Shown here piece by piece: positions 31,296-41,800 of a stretch of 64,000 nt of DNA (the stretch's first letter is position 1; every line of letters starts with the position of its first letter). The notes under the pieces are model-generated. The model did not search any database, had not been told where the DNA came from, and saw nothing but the letters and a program-made list of their open reading frames with translations. This DNA comes from Scheffersomyces stipitis CBS 6054 (taxonomy: Eukaryota; Ascomycota; Pichiomycetes; Serinales; Debaryomycetaceae), in contig NC_009068.1 of assembly GCF_000209165.1 (NCBI RefSeq), positions 682,001-746,000 on the forward strand, given 5' to 3'. A program made the translations under genes and the position numbers.

Positions 31296-32147
31296 TTACA
31301 AGTTCAAGAACTTGGATACCAACTCTCTATCAGCCTGAGACTCCACTCTCTCAGTGTGATTCTTAACGAGAGACTCACCCTGCTTCTTTACTTTATCACT
31401 GACAAATACGTTAGGCAAAGGTTCAGTCTTGTAAATTCCTCCAAAGGTATCGATAGGTTTCAATTGGTCGGAACCAGCACGGTTTTTCTGGATCATGGTT
31501 TCGGATTCTTCTTCACGTTGGTATTCGGCCAATTCGACCAATTCAGCATCTACTTCGGGCCACACAAAGGGTTCGGCCATATCGATCGTCATCTTCTTGT
31601 ACTGAGGACCTCTGTAACGAGCATAGTCGTATGGACCTCTGACGAATTTGGCATGGAGCAACTGGACAGTCACGTTCAACGCTCTCAAGCCATACACGTG
31701 CCACAAGTAGTCTCTCAAATCCATTTTGTTCATGCTCTTAGGAACCAAGAATTTAGCCTGGTAGGGTGAATGTTTAGCATTGGGTCTCAACAAGCAGATT
31801 CTACCTTGTGGAAAGTAGATCTGGTTTTCGCCTATGCGGAAATGAGCTTGACCGAGGGCTACTTCATCCTGGAACTTTTCGAAGTTTCTACGGGCAATCT
31901 GGTCGGAATTCGATCTGTACTTGATAGGCACCGGCTTGTTATTGGCGATGTACTTCTGCTTGATTTCTGTGGAAGGGAACAAGGTGTTTTTCACTTGTTG
32001 CGAAAGAAGCGGTTCACGGTCCTTTCTGAAGCCGTATCTGGGCTTCTCAAGTTCAACGTCGTTGACGTTGAGCTTGGGGTAGTTCTTAGCCAGGTGCTTG
32101 AAGTGGAGGGCTCTGGTGAACACGGACTGGAGAGCTCTATTAGACAT
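31296..32147 (-). CDS. MRP20: Mitochondrial large-subunit ribosomal protein uL23m
   Basis: The 283-aa product is the mitochondrial L23-type protein that sits near the exit tunnel of the mitoribosome. The N-terminus (MSNRALQSVFTRALHFKHLA) is a basic targeting sequence. The diagnostic core is RICLLRPNAKHSPYQAKFLV, then KMDLRDYLWHVYGLRALNVTVQLL, and RYRGPQYKKMTIDMAEPFVWP, all close to S. cerevisiae Mrp20 (263 aa). The acidic/charged C-terminus is variable. It is divergent from RPB2 across a 607-bp region. Confidence 0.94.
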   Translation of the reverse strand: MSNRALQSVFTRALHFKHLAKNYPKLNVNDVELEKPRYGFRKDREPLLSQQVKNTLFPSTEIKQKYIANNKPVPIKYRSNSDQIARRNFEKFQDEVALGQAHFRIGENQIYFPQGRICLLRPNAKHSPYQAKFLVPKSMNKMDLRDYLWHVYGLRALNVTVQLLHAKFVRGPYDYARYRGPQYKKMTIDMAEPFVWPEVDAELVELAEYQREEESETMIQKNRAGSDQLKPIDTFGGIYKTEPLPNVFVSDKVKKQGESLVKNHTERVESQADRELVSKFLNL

Positions 32148-32754
32148 TCTTGAAGAATTAATGAAAGTGGTTGAAAATTAAAGGGAAAAGGAGACAGACG
32201 GGTTGTATACGGTATGGTGATGATATTAGCTGAGCTATACAGAAGCGGAGATGGCTTCTGTGTGTGGGACTATGGATATGGGCGTGATGAATAGCTGTTG
32301 AACAATTTTTCAGAAAAAAATGGAACAAAAATGAATTGAAAAATTATTGAAATGCGAATTAATTCCCATAGTTAAGAAGGATGCGCATAGTTAAGAATTC
32401 ATACAGAGAATAGCGAAACAGATTACAAAAAAAGTATTTACAATTGATAAATATAAGAATATGAATACTTAGCATTCATATTGTTAAGAATGCCACTTAT
32501 AACAGTATCATATTTATGATTATGGAATGAGCAGTGGGTGATTCGTATAGTTAAGAGTTTCAATGGTGATAACTCTCTTAGTTGAGAGTGCGCACACTTC
32601 GCGTAGAAGTATTATCTTTTTTCGGTCACATGACTGTGTCGTGCCCCAGCCATTCGTTGAGATTCTGAGAATTTTCCACTTCAACAATAACTAAATAGCA
32701 TAAGCAACTCTCCACTACTTCCCTTTCTTGCCAGTTCGACTATCCGTATCCAGA
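32148..32754. promoter_or_regulatory. Bidirectional MRP20/RPB2 promoter with repeated TAGTTAAGA motif
   Basis: Five related elements occur: catagttaagaa at 32367-32378 and 32386-32397 (19-bp period), ttgttaagaa at 32481-32490, tatagttaagag at 32546-32557, and ttagttgagag at 32578-32588. The last lies in an actctc-N6-gagagt inverted repeat (32572-32589). Repetition in a divergent promoter suggests a factor-binding site, but the factor is unknown. Confidence 0.55.
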
Positions 32755-35700
32755 ATGGACTCCCAAGACGATCCCTATTTGTACGACGACGGCGATGCCC
32801 AGAGCATTACGCCCGAAGACTGCTGGACGGTGATCCTGTCTTTTTTTCAGGAAAAAGGTTTGGTCTCCCAGCAGTTGGACTCGTTTGACGAGTTCATCGA
32901 GACAACCATCCAGGAGTTGGTGTGGGAGGATTCGCATTTGATTCTCGACCAGCCAGCTCAACATACTTCCGAAGATGACCACGAGAACAGACGTTACGAA
33001 ATCACATTTGGCAAGATCTACATCTCTAAGCCTATGCAGACAGAAGGCGATGGTACCACTCATCCCATGTTCCCTCAAGAAGCCCGTTTGAGAAACTTAA
33101 CTTACTCCTCACCTTTGTATGTAGACATGACCAAAAAGGTGTTCAAGTCCGATGACAACAGACGGAAGGAAAACGAGTTGGAATGGGTAGAAGAAAAGGT
33201 AGAAGATGAAGAACCTCAACAAAAGGTCTTTTTGGGTAAAGTACCCATCATGTTGCGGTCCAAGTTCTGTATGTTGCGTGATTTAGGTGAACACGAGTTC
33301 TTCGAGTTGAAAGAGTGCCCTTACGATATGGGAGGCTACTTTGTCATCAACGGTTCGGAAAAGGTGTTGATTGCCCAAGAGAGAAGTGCTGCAAATATTG
33401 TTCAAGTATTCAAGAAGGCTGCTCCTTCTCCTATTTCTCATGTTGCAGAAATAAGACTGGCTCTTGAAAAGGGTTCGCGTTTGATTTCGTCGATGCAAAT
33501 CAAATTGTACGGTAGAGACGAAAAGGGAACGTCTGGTAGAACGATCAAGGCTACATTGCCTTACATCAAGGAAGACATTCCTATCGTAATCGTATTCAGA
33601 GCGTTGGGTGTAGTCCCCGACGGAGACATCTTAGAACACATCTGTTACGATGCTAATGATTGGCAGATGTTGGAGATGTTGAAACCCTGTGTGGAAGAAG
33701 GGTTTGTAATTCAAGAAAGAGAAGTCGCTCTTGATTTCATTGGTAGAAGAGGTGTTTTAGGTATCAGAAGAGAAAAACGTATCCAGTATGCTAAGGATAT
33801 CTTGCAGAAAGAGTTGTTGCCTAATATCACACAGGAAGAGGGCTTTGAGTCTAGAAAGGCATTCTTCTTAGGTTACATGGTCAACAGATTGTTGTTGTGT
33901 GCATTGGAAAGAAAGGAGCCAGACGACAGAGACCACTTTGGTAAAAAGAGATTGGATTTAGCTGGACCCTTATTGGCCAACTTGTTCCGTATTCTCTTCA
34001 GAAAGTTAACCAAAGATATATACAACTACATGCAGAGATGCGTAGAAAACGACAAAGAATTCAATTTGACGTTGGCCGTCAAGTCCCAAACCATAACCGA
34101 TGGTTTACGTTACTCTTTGGCTACAGGTAACTGGGGTGAACAGAAGAAGGCCATGTCGTCCCGTGCTGGTGTATCTCAAGTTTTGAATCGTTACACATAC
34201 TCATCTACCTTGTCACATTTGAGAAGAACAAATACTCCTATTGGACGTGATGGTAAGATCGCCAAGCCCAGACAGTTGCATAACACTCACTGGGGATTAG
34301 TATGTCCAGCAGAAACGCCTGAAGGACAGGCGTGTGGGTTGGTTAAGAACTTGTCTTTAATGACATGTATTTCAGTTGGTACACCTTCTGAGCCTATCTT
34401 ATACTTTTTGGAAGAATGGGGTATGGAGCCTTTGGAGGATTATGTTCCTTCTAATTCTCCTGACTCGACCAGAGTGTTCGTAAACGGTGTTTGGGTTGGT
34501 ACTCACAGAGATCCAGCCAACTTGGTTGATACCATGCGTAGTTTAAGAAGACGAGGTGATATATCTCCTGAAGTTTCTATTATCAGGGACATCAGAGAAA
34601 AAGAGTTTAAGATCTTCACCGATGCTGGACGTGTTTACCGTCCGTTGTTCATTGTAGACGACGAGGCCGAGTCCGAAACCAAAGGTGACTTGAAGTTGCA
34701 GAAGGAGCATGTCCACAACTTGTTGTCGTCTGAATACGACGAGTACGAAGACCCAGACAACGAAGGAGCCAGTTACACCTGGCTGTCATTGATTAATGAT
34801 GGTGTTGTAGAGTATGTAGATGCTGAAGAAGAAGAAACCATTATGATAGCCATGACACCAGAGGACTTGGAAGCTTCCAAGAATGCTATTACTGAAACTC
34901 CAGATAAGTCTGTGCTCGAAGAGCAAGAGTTAGACCCAGCCAAGAGAATCAAGCCTACTTTCTCAGCTGCCACACATACATTCACCCATTGTGAGATCCA
35001 TCCATCTATGATTTTGGGAGTGGCAGCTTCGATTATCCCCTTTCCAGATCATAACCAATCGCCTCGTAATACCTATCAATCTGCTATGGGTAAGCAAGCC
35101 ATGGGTGTCTTTTTGACTAACTACTCTGTGAGAATGGATACTATGGCCAACATCTTGTACTATCCACAGAAACCTCTAGCTACCACTAGAGCCATGGAGC
35201 ACTTGAAGTTTAGAGAGTTGCCTGCTGGGCAAAACGCCATTGTTGCCATTGCTTGTTACTCCGGTTACAATCAAGAAGATTCAGTGATTATGAACCAATC
35301 ATCCATCGACAGAGGGTTATTCAGATCATTGTTCTTTAGAACGTATATGGATTTGGAAAAGAGGCAGGGTATGAAGGCATTGGAAACATTTGAAAAGCCT
35401 TCTCGTTCGGATACATTAAGGCTTAAGCACGGAACCTACGAGAAGTTGGATGACGATGGGTTGATTGCTCCTGGTGTCAGAGTCAGTGGTGAGGACATCA
35501 TAATTGGTAAGACTACACCTATTCCTCCAGACACTGAGGAGTTGGGACAAAGAACACAATACCATACCAAGAGAGATGCTTCCACGCCTTTGAGAAGTAC
35601 CGAGTCTGGTATCGTCGATCAGGTGTTGTTAACCACGAATGGTGATGGTGCAAAGTTTGTCAAGGTGAGAATGAGAACAACCAAGATTCCTCAGATCGGT

Positions 35701-36453
35701 GACAAGTTTGCTTCCAGACACGGACAGAAGGGTACTATTGGTGTTACCTATAGACACGAAGATATGCCGTTCACAGCCCAGGGGATTGTTCCCGATCTTA
35801 TTATCAACCCCCATGCCATTCCCTCTCGTATGACGGTTGCGCATTTGATTGAATGTTTGCTTTCGAAGGTGTCGTCATTGTCTGGGCTCGAAGGTGATGC
35901 TTCTCCCTTTACCGATGTCACTGCTGAGGCTGTATCCAAGTTGTTGAGAGAACACGGCTACCAATCGAGAGGTTTCGAAGTCATGTACAACGGTCACACT
36001 GGTAAGAAGTTGATGGCACAAGTATTCTTTGGACCTACGTACTACCAGAGATTGAGACACATGGTCGATGACAAGATCCACGCCAGAGCCAGAGGACCAG
36101 TTCAAGTCCTTACCAGACAACCAGTAGAAGGTAGATCGAGAGATGGTGGTTTACGTTTCGGTGAAATGGAAAGAGATTGTATGATTGCCCATGGAGCTGC
36201 TGGATTCTTGAAGGAAAGATTGATGGAGGCATCTGATGCCTTCAGAGTCCATGTCTGTGGTATGTGTGGTTTGATGACGGTTATTGCCAATTTGAAGAAG
36301 AACCAATTCGAGTGTCGTTCGTGCAAGAACAAGACCAACATCTACCAGATTCATATTCCATATGCTGCCAAGTTGTTGTTCCAGGAGTTGATGGCAATGA
36401 ATATTTCTCCAAGAATGTATACCGAAAGATCACAGAACAGCATTAGAGTTTGA
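32755..36453 (+). CDS. RPB2: RNA polymerase II second largest subunit
   Basis: The 1232-aa catalytic core subunit starts at ATG 32755 ([14 protein letters not shown]); the nine codons before it start from TTG. All Rpb2 regions are present: protrusion and lobe ([16 protein letters not shown]), fork ([20 protein letters not shown]), [20 protein letters not shown], the hybrid-binding domain ([20 protein letters not shown]), [25 protein letters not shown], and the C-terminal clamp zinc site (CGMCG...CRSC). It is nearly collinear with the yeast protein. The three CTG codons (32836, 33457, 34783) fall where S. cerevisiae has Ser, supporting CUG-Ser translation. It is convergent with MRPL23. Confidence 0.99.
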   Translation: MDSQDDPYLYDDGDAQSITPEDCWTVILSFFQEKGLVSQQLDSFDEFIETTIQELVWEDSHLILDQPAQHTSEDDHENRRYEITFGKIYISKPMQTEGDGTTHPMFPQEARLRNLTYSSPLYVDMTKKVFKSDDNRRKENELEWVEEKVEDEEPQQKVFLGKVPIMLRSKFCMLRDLGEHEFFELKECPYDMGGYFVINGSEKVLIAQERSAANIVQVFKKAAPSPISHVAEIRLALEKGSRLISSMQIKLYGRDEKGTSGRTIKATLPYIKEDIPIVIVFRALGVVPDGDILEHICYDANDWQMLEMLKPCVEEGFVIQEREVALDFIGRRGVLGIRREKRIQYAKDILQKELLPNITQEEGFESRKAFFLGYMVNRLLLCALERKEPDDRDHFGKKRLDLAGPLLANLFRILFRKLTKDIYNYMQRCVENDKEFNLTLAVKSQTITDGLRYSLATGNWGEQKKAMSSRAGVSQVLNRYTYSSTLSHLRRTNTPIGRDGKIAKPRQLHNTHWGLVCPAETPEGQACGLVKNLSLMTCISVGTPSEPILYFLEEWGMEPLEDYVPSNSPDSTRVFVNGVWVGTHRDPANLVDTMRSLRRRGDISPEVSIIRDIREKEFKIFTDAGRVYRPLFIVDDEAESETKGDLKLQKEHVHNLLSSEYDEYEDPDNEGASYTWLSLINDGVVEYVDAEEEETIMIAMTPEDLEASKNAITETPDKSVLEEQELDPAKRIKPTFSAATHTFTHCEIHPSMILGVAASIIPFPDHNQSPRNTYQSAMGKQAMGVFLTNYSVRMDTMANILYYPQKPLATTRAMEHLKFRELPAGQNAIVAIACYSGYNQEDSVIMNQSSIDRGLFRSLFFRTYMDLEKRQGMKALETFEKPSRSDTLRLKHGTYEKLDDDGLIAPGVRVSGEDIIIGKTTPIPPDTEELGQRTQYHTKRDASTPLRSTESGIVDQVLLTTNGDGAKFVKVRMRTTKIPQIGDKFASRHGQKGTIGVTYRHEDMPFTAQGIVPDLIINPHAIPSRMTVAHLIECLLSKVSSLSGLEGDASPFTDVTAEAVSKLLREHGYQSRGFEVMYNGHTGKKLMAQVFFGPTYYQRLRHMVDDKIHARARGPVQVLTRQPVEGRSRDGGLRFGEMERDCMIAHGAAGFLKERLMEASDAFRVHVCGMCGLMTVIANLKKNQFECRSCKNKTNIYQIHIPYAAKLLFQELMAMNISPRMYTERSQNSIRV

Positions 36454-36745
36454 CAACAAACTGACGTTAATACCCTGGGGGTATGCATTATGTAATTTAA
36501 GAAAACTAAAATGGTTACTTTATATACGTTGTAATATAAAACAAAAGGAATTGATTGTAGAGCATTAATAAAACGATGTAAAAGAAACATTATTTACGTA
36601 TTACAATAATTCTATTATATCTACATGCTAATGATTACCGAATAATATGTATATGAATACGATCTATGTACAATGAACACTTTGATGCTCAAAAGATTTT
36701 ATATATTGCAATGCTGATAGAACAGCTCTAGGCTATCCCCTCTCT
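36454..36745. other. Intergenic between convergent RPB2 and MRPL23
   Basis: 292 bp of AT-rich sequence carrying both 3' ends. No further feature is seen. Confidence 0.6.
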
Positions 36746-37270
36746 TTACTCTTTCAAGTACTTCTCTCTGATCTGGGCATTTTCAGCTTCTTGCTTCCGC
36801 AAGGCTTCAGCCTTAGCAAGCATTTCTGGTGTTTCGTCAGCAAAGGCAATCAAGTTGTCCACGTACGGATGTTCGTGGCCATCGTAAACTTTCAATCTGT
36901 CCATTCTCACCAATCTTGCCTTATCTTTAGGAATCATACCCTTAACGGCTCTTCTCAAGATTTCTCCATAACCCTTGTTGGCTATCATTCTTTCCATAGG
37001 AATCAAGTTAAGCGAACCAGGGCGTGTTGTATGCGACCAGTAATGTCTGTCTTGCAATTTGTTACCCGTCACCTTCAAATGCTTGCAGTTTGTCACTACG
37101 ACGTAGTCTCCATGGTCTCTGTTTGGTGAATAAGTAGGCTTGTGCTTGCCTTGTAAAGTTATAGCAATGCTGGCAGCCAAACGACCCAAGGTTCTAGGAT
37201 CTGAGGCGGCATCGACATGGTGCCACACTCTGGTAAGAGCGGCAGCCGAAGTTCCTATTCTCTGAGACAT
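36746..37270 (-). CDS. MRPL23: Mitochondrial large-subunit ribosomal protein uL13m
   Basis: The 174-aa L13-family protein of the mitoribosome. The conserved L13 fold is visible: [20 protein letters not shown] at the start, then [33 protein letters not shown], and [25 protein letters not shown]. Length is close to S. cerevisiae MrpL23 (about 163 aa), with a short Glu/Lys-rich extension. It is convergent with RPB2 and divergent from RPB7. The convergent RPB2-MRPL23 pairing also exists in S. cerevisiae (YOR151C/YOR150W, from memory). Confidence 0.95.
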   Translation of the reverse strand: MSQRIGTSAAALTRVWHHVDAASDPRTLGRLAASIAITLQGKHKPTYSPNRDHGDYVVVTNCKHLKVTGNKLQDRHYWSHTTRPGSLNLIPMERMIANKGYGEILRRAVKGMIPKDKARLVRMDRLKVYDGHEHPYVDNLIAFADETPEMLAKAEALRKQEAENAQIREKYLKE

Positions 37271-38125
37271 AGTGTTTGAATATTGGCGGAGAACTACTTG
37301 TAGAAAGATCGTACTCTATGGTGAAAAATTAAGAAAAGTGAAAAATTCGTAATGTCGCACAAGTTAAGTATCAACAAATGTCGTGAGACATTATTTACTG
37401 ACTCTCTGATATAACTGCACAATACTAGTTTCAATTCCTATACTGAATGCTTTCTTCTGCAATCTGAGTAGCTAAGTTGTTGCTATCACTAGTTGCTATT
37501 GTTTATCCTCTACTATAATAAGTTCTTATAGTACATTTATTCATCTGTAGTTGTTTGGTCTCCTTCGAGTTTTTCGCAGCCATCCACTGCCACGATCAAT
37601 AGTATCGCTGATTTAAGTAAAAAATAAACAAAAAGGTCCAATACCCATTGCCAAGTAGATGAAATCTAAGGAACACAGTCATAGGCACATGTCATCAAGC
37701 AATGGTGTTGACTATCCTATCTCTATCATCCCTTACTGTCACACTATCAAAAATAATGTCGGCTCAGTGAAAAATGTCGCGTGTCGCACTCGCAAACGTC
37801 GATATGATTTTTTCACTTGTTTCACGATAATCCCAAGTCCACCCCTCTTTCCAGCAGTTCTCCACAGCACAAATCGGCCTCGTTTCGTTGAGATTTCGCT
37901 GCTGGAACGTTCTATTTATTGTACATACCCCGTATCCATTTAGCCACTGTTCGAACGGACGACAATCGGCAGAATTCTTTTCCTAAATATTGGATTTTTC
38001 ATTCATCTGTAGTTGTCACATTTGAAGCAGAACAAGTCAACGAAACCAGACACAAAACATCACAACAGTCGCCAACGACATCCAGAAACTCACCATCTAG
38101 TCATCATACACTTCCCATATAGACC
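37271..38125. promoter_or_regulatory. Divergent MRPL23/RPB7 promoter region
   Basis: 855 bp between two start codons, containing AT-rich stretches and a short plus frame (37659-37943) with no family. No defined element is recognised. Confidence 0.45.
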
Positions 38126-38647
38126 ATGTTTTTCTTGAAGGACTTGTCATTGAATTTGACGTTGCACCCCTCATATTTCGGGCCGCAGATGGACCAGTAC
38201 TTGAGAGACAAGCTCTTGAGTGACGTGGAAGGCACCTGCACTGGTCAGTTTGGTTACATTGTATGTGTTTTGGATTGCATGAATATAGATGTAGGTAAAG
38301 GGAGGATTATCCCAGGCTCAGGTATGGCTGAGTTCGAAGTCAAGTACAGAGCCGTGGTGTGGAAACCGTTCAAAGGTGAAGTCGTAGATGCTGTAGTCAC
38401 AACTGTCAACAAGATGGGGTTCTTTGCCGATGTCGGTCCCCTTTCTGTGTTTGTCAGTACCCACTTGATTCCCTCGGATATGAAGTTCAATCCTTCCGCC
38501 AACCCTCCAGCATATGTCAGTCCTGATGAAAACATCGAAAAGGGCTCGAGAGTCAGACTAAAGATCGTAGGTACCAGAACAGACGTCAACGAAATCTATG
38601 CCATCGGTAGCATCAAGGAAGACTACTTGGGCCCAAGTCCCATGTGA
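38126..38647 (+). CDS. RPB7: RNA polymerase II subunit Rpb7
   Basis: The 173-aa stalk subunit of Pol II pairs with Rpb4 and contacts nascent RNA. The N-terminal RNP-like domain starts [20 protein letters not shown]. It contains [15 protein letters not shown] and [20 protein letters not shown]. The C-terminal OB-fold (about residues 82-160) has [20 protein letters not shown] and ends with the invariant [11 protein letters not shown]. Length agrees with yeast Rpb7 (171 aa). It is divergent from MRPL23 and convergent with SIZ1 (222 bp between stops). Confidence 0.98.
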   Translation: MFFLKDLSLNLTLHPSYFGPQMDQYLRDKLLSDVEGTCTGQFGYIVCVLDCMNIDVGKGRIIPGSGMAEFEVKYRAVVWKPFKGEVVDAVVTTVNKMGFFADVGPLSVFVSTHLIPSDMKFNPSANPPAYVSPDENIEKGSRVRLKIVGTRTDVNEIYAIGSIKEDYLGPSPM

Positions 38648-38869
38648 GTAACATGCTGAGAAAGAAATACAACACAATACAATACAATTAAAATCCTCTT
38701 TATTTCTGTACTATATCCTTTTCTATCTAAAAAGTTTACTATAATGCATTACTACGTATAGGTAATTTACATAAAGATACATCGACATTTGTTCGTAGGA
38801 TCACATAAAAAGGTCTTCTGTTCATCAACCTATTGTCTACTATTAATTTATTGCTCCTTTACTTTTTGC

Positions 38870-41800
38870 CTACTCTTCTTCACTGTCAGACAAGAGGGAT
38901 ATCACTTCCATCCCTGCCTTATGATCTACATTAGCAGCAGTCGGTGCTGAAGTAGACTTATTGGATTCAGTGTTTTTCTGTCTGAAAACTTCTGTGATGA
39001 AACCTTCAGGTACATTACGTGCAACCCCAGCATGTATCTGAGGCGGAACAGAACCATCGGAAACTCTTCTATTTCCGGGTTCTCTTGGACTCTCAATGGC
39101 AGTGAAGTTTCTGCTACCAATAGACAAATGTCTTGTTGAAACCGGTGAGTTAATGGTCATGTGTCCAATCTTGCCATTTATAGGTGATACTGGATCTGTG
39201 ACGGTGACGTTGGAACTGATGGCATCTTGGTTCAATTCTATACCCAACAATCCAGTAATACGCTGCTTCTTCAAAGCTGGTGATTCTGATGCTGACGACG
39301 TTCTGTCTGCTACACGATCGAATACAGACTTTGAATACTGGACAGTTGGCATTGAAGCATACCTTTGCAAAGAAGGTGTAGGTGTAGGTGTTTGGCTTTG
39401 TGAAACTGTTGCAGCTTGTGACGAATGCAAAGGTTGTTCATAACGAGTAGATACTACAGATCTGCCAAATGACGGATCATGACGCTTCATGCTTTGCTTA
39501 AGTTGTTCTTCCAGTAGACGAGCGTGCCGGCTTTCAGGCTGAAGTTGCAGAATCTGTTGTTGAATCTGACTATGCAGAAGTTGTTGTTGTTCATGTCCTC
39601 TTCTAATATCTGGACTCAAAGATATCAGATACCCATGGTTTGAATTTGGAGCTATCAAACTGTTGCCTTTTTGTGATGGTGCCAAATTTGCATACGAAAT
39701 ACTTCGCATTCCCGATTCCAGTGATACACTGCCATAGTTGGTACTCAATGATGGACTAGCTGCAAATGGAGTCATACTCTTTATGTGTGCTTTAAGTTGT
39801 TGGAATTCAGGCAAGTCTAAGACATGGGAGAAGACATTGCCCACACTCAACAGTTTTCTCAGATCAACTTCTACCACAAGACGACGAACCTGCTCCGACA
39901 AGATGTCTTTTTCTTGTTGTTGTCTTTCCTGAAGTGTTTTCAATTGCAATCTATGCCTTTCAACAAGTGCCTGTCTTTGCACATCAAACTCGTGTCTTTT
40001 TCTTTGACTTCGATTCTTCTCCTGATCTTCCAAAGCTTTCCGGAAAATATCTGGATAACTAACTCTGCTTTCCTTCTCGGGGGAATTGAGAAGGGAGGCA
40101 GCAATTTTCATTTCAAGATTTCCCTTTTCTTGTAATTGTTCATCTTGTAACGCCACCAACTGATGTGTTTGAATACGAGACTGCTGCTCTAGTTGTGTCA
40201 TCAAATCTTTAAGTTGCAATATCGCATTAGCAGATTCCTGTAAGTAGTCATTGTATGAAATAATATGTTCTCGGCTGTCTGCGCACTGTTGATTGCGCAC
40301 ATTCCGTACACCTTGAAGTTGCTGCTCAATTTCGATCATTCTTGCAACCAGATGTCTTAGTTTGTCTGCCAGAGGAGCTTCAGAATGAGAAGTTACACCT
40401 GGTCTAATCTTATCAATGCATAAATCCGGTGTAATAGTACTATTATCATTATTGACTTCCAATGCAGATAAAGGAGAAGTAGTTTTTGAATGTTGTACAA
40501 TGTCCGCTCTGATTCCAGTTCCATTATTTGAAGGACTGGAGGCCATCGGCAAATTTTCAGTGGGTCGAAGAGTACTTTCAGCTGATCTACCAATAACTGC
40601 ACTATGAATACCATTCTTGTCTTCCACACCATCTGCATGCAGAGTACTGGAGTTGATCGGAGATGGGAGAGACAAAATTACAGCGCTAGTATTTGCATTC
40701 TTCTTGGCCGTGACTTCCTTTTGACTATCACCAATGAAAGTATCACCAGCCAAAGTTAATTCCTTGCCTGTTCCGTTGGTTTCACTAGCTTTCTGAGCAG
40801 TGGATGAAGTAGAAGAAGTAACGTTTGCTGCAGTCGCAACGACATTTATACTTTTAGCTAGTGAGATATGCTGGCTCTTGAAAGACTCAGAGGTTACATG
40901 TGCAGAACGAACTTGCAGATCTATTGTGGTAGAAGGTCTTCCGGATGGTATCGTGTTAACAGGAAGCTCCTCAACTGATTTTTGGTTCTCAGAAGATCTT
41001 TCATTCAGAATGGTCATTCCAACAGCATGACTATGTTCCACAGCAGAATTGTTATTCTGACTATGATTTTCAATTGCTGGTTGATCTTGAGTTTGTGAAT
41101 TTTCAGTTGAAGAGGTATGTTCACTCTGATTTGAATTATTAGTAGAATTATCACTTACTGGAGGAGGAGGAGGAGGAGGTGGTGGTGGTGGTGGTGGTGG
41201 ATGTGACTTTTCTAATGAACTTTCAGAGCTTGACTTCTCAGAGGATGAAGAAGCTGACACTTCGACGGTGGTCCTTTCAGAGGACATTTCAGAAGATGAA
41301 TTTTCAGTTCTTGTCTTCTTAGAAGCAGAGATACTTGGGCTTGAAGCATTCTCACTCCGAGCCAGAATGGCTGGATTGCGAGCAGTTAGAATTCGCAAAT
41401 TGTTATCCACGCGTATATTTGCCTCCTGTAGAGGTCTTTTACCAGTCGCTGGTTTGGGACGATAAATGGGTCTATTGTTCAATCTTGAATGTGAGGTGAT
41501 GAAAATGTTAGGCGTAGGTTTTGATCTAGCACCAGTTGGTCTTTTCACAGGTGTTGTCAGCGACAAATGTGGAGGTTCCTCAGTCAAAGGCTGAGTTGTG
41601 GGGTTTGTGGTTGAGTGCAAAGGTATCTGCGAAGATAAGTGAGATGATGATTGGGTCGGAGCATGGATAGAAGATATTGGAGTGTCACTGTCGATTTCCA
41701 TGTGTGAATCATCAGTAGTCGAAGGTATTGTGGAAGAAAAGGCAGTAGCTGAGACGTTTTTGTCTTTAAATGGATGGCTGTCAAGCTTAACTAGATGATT

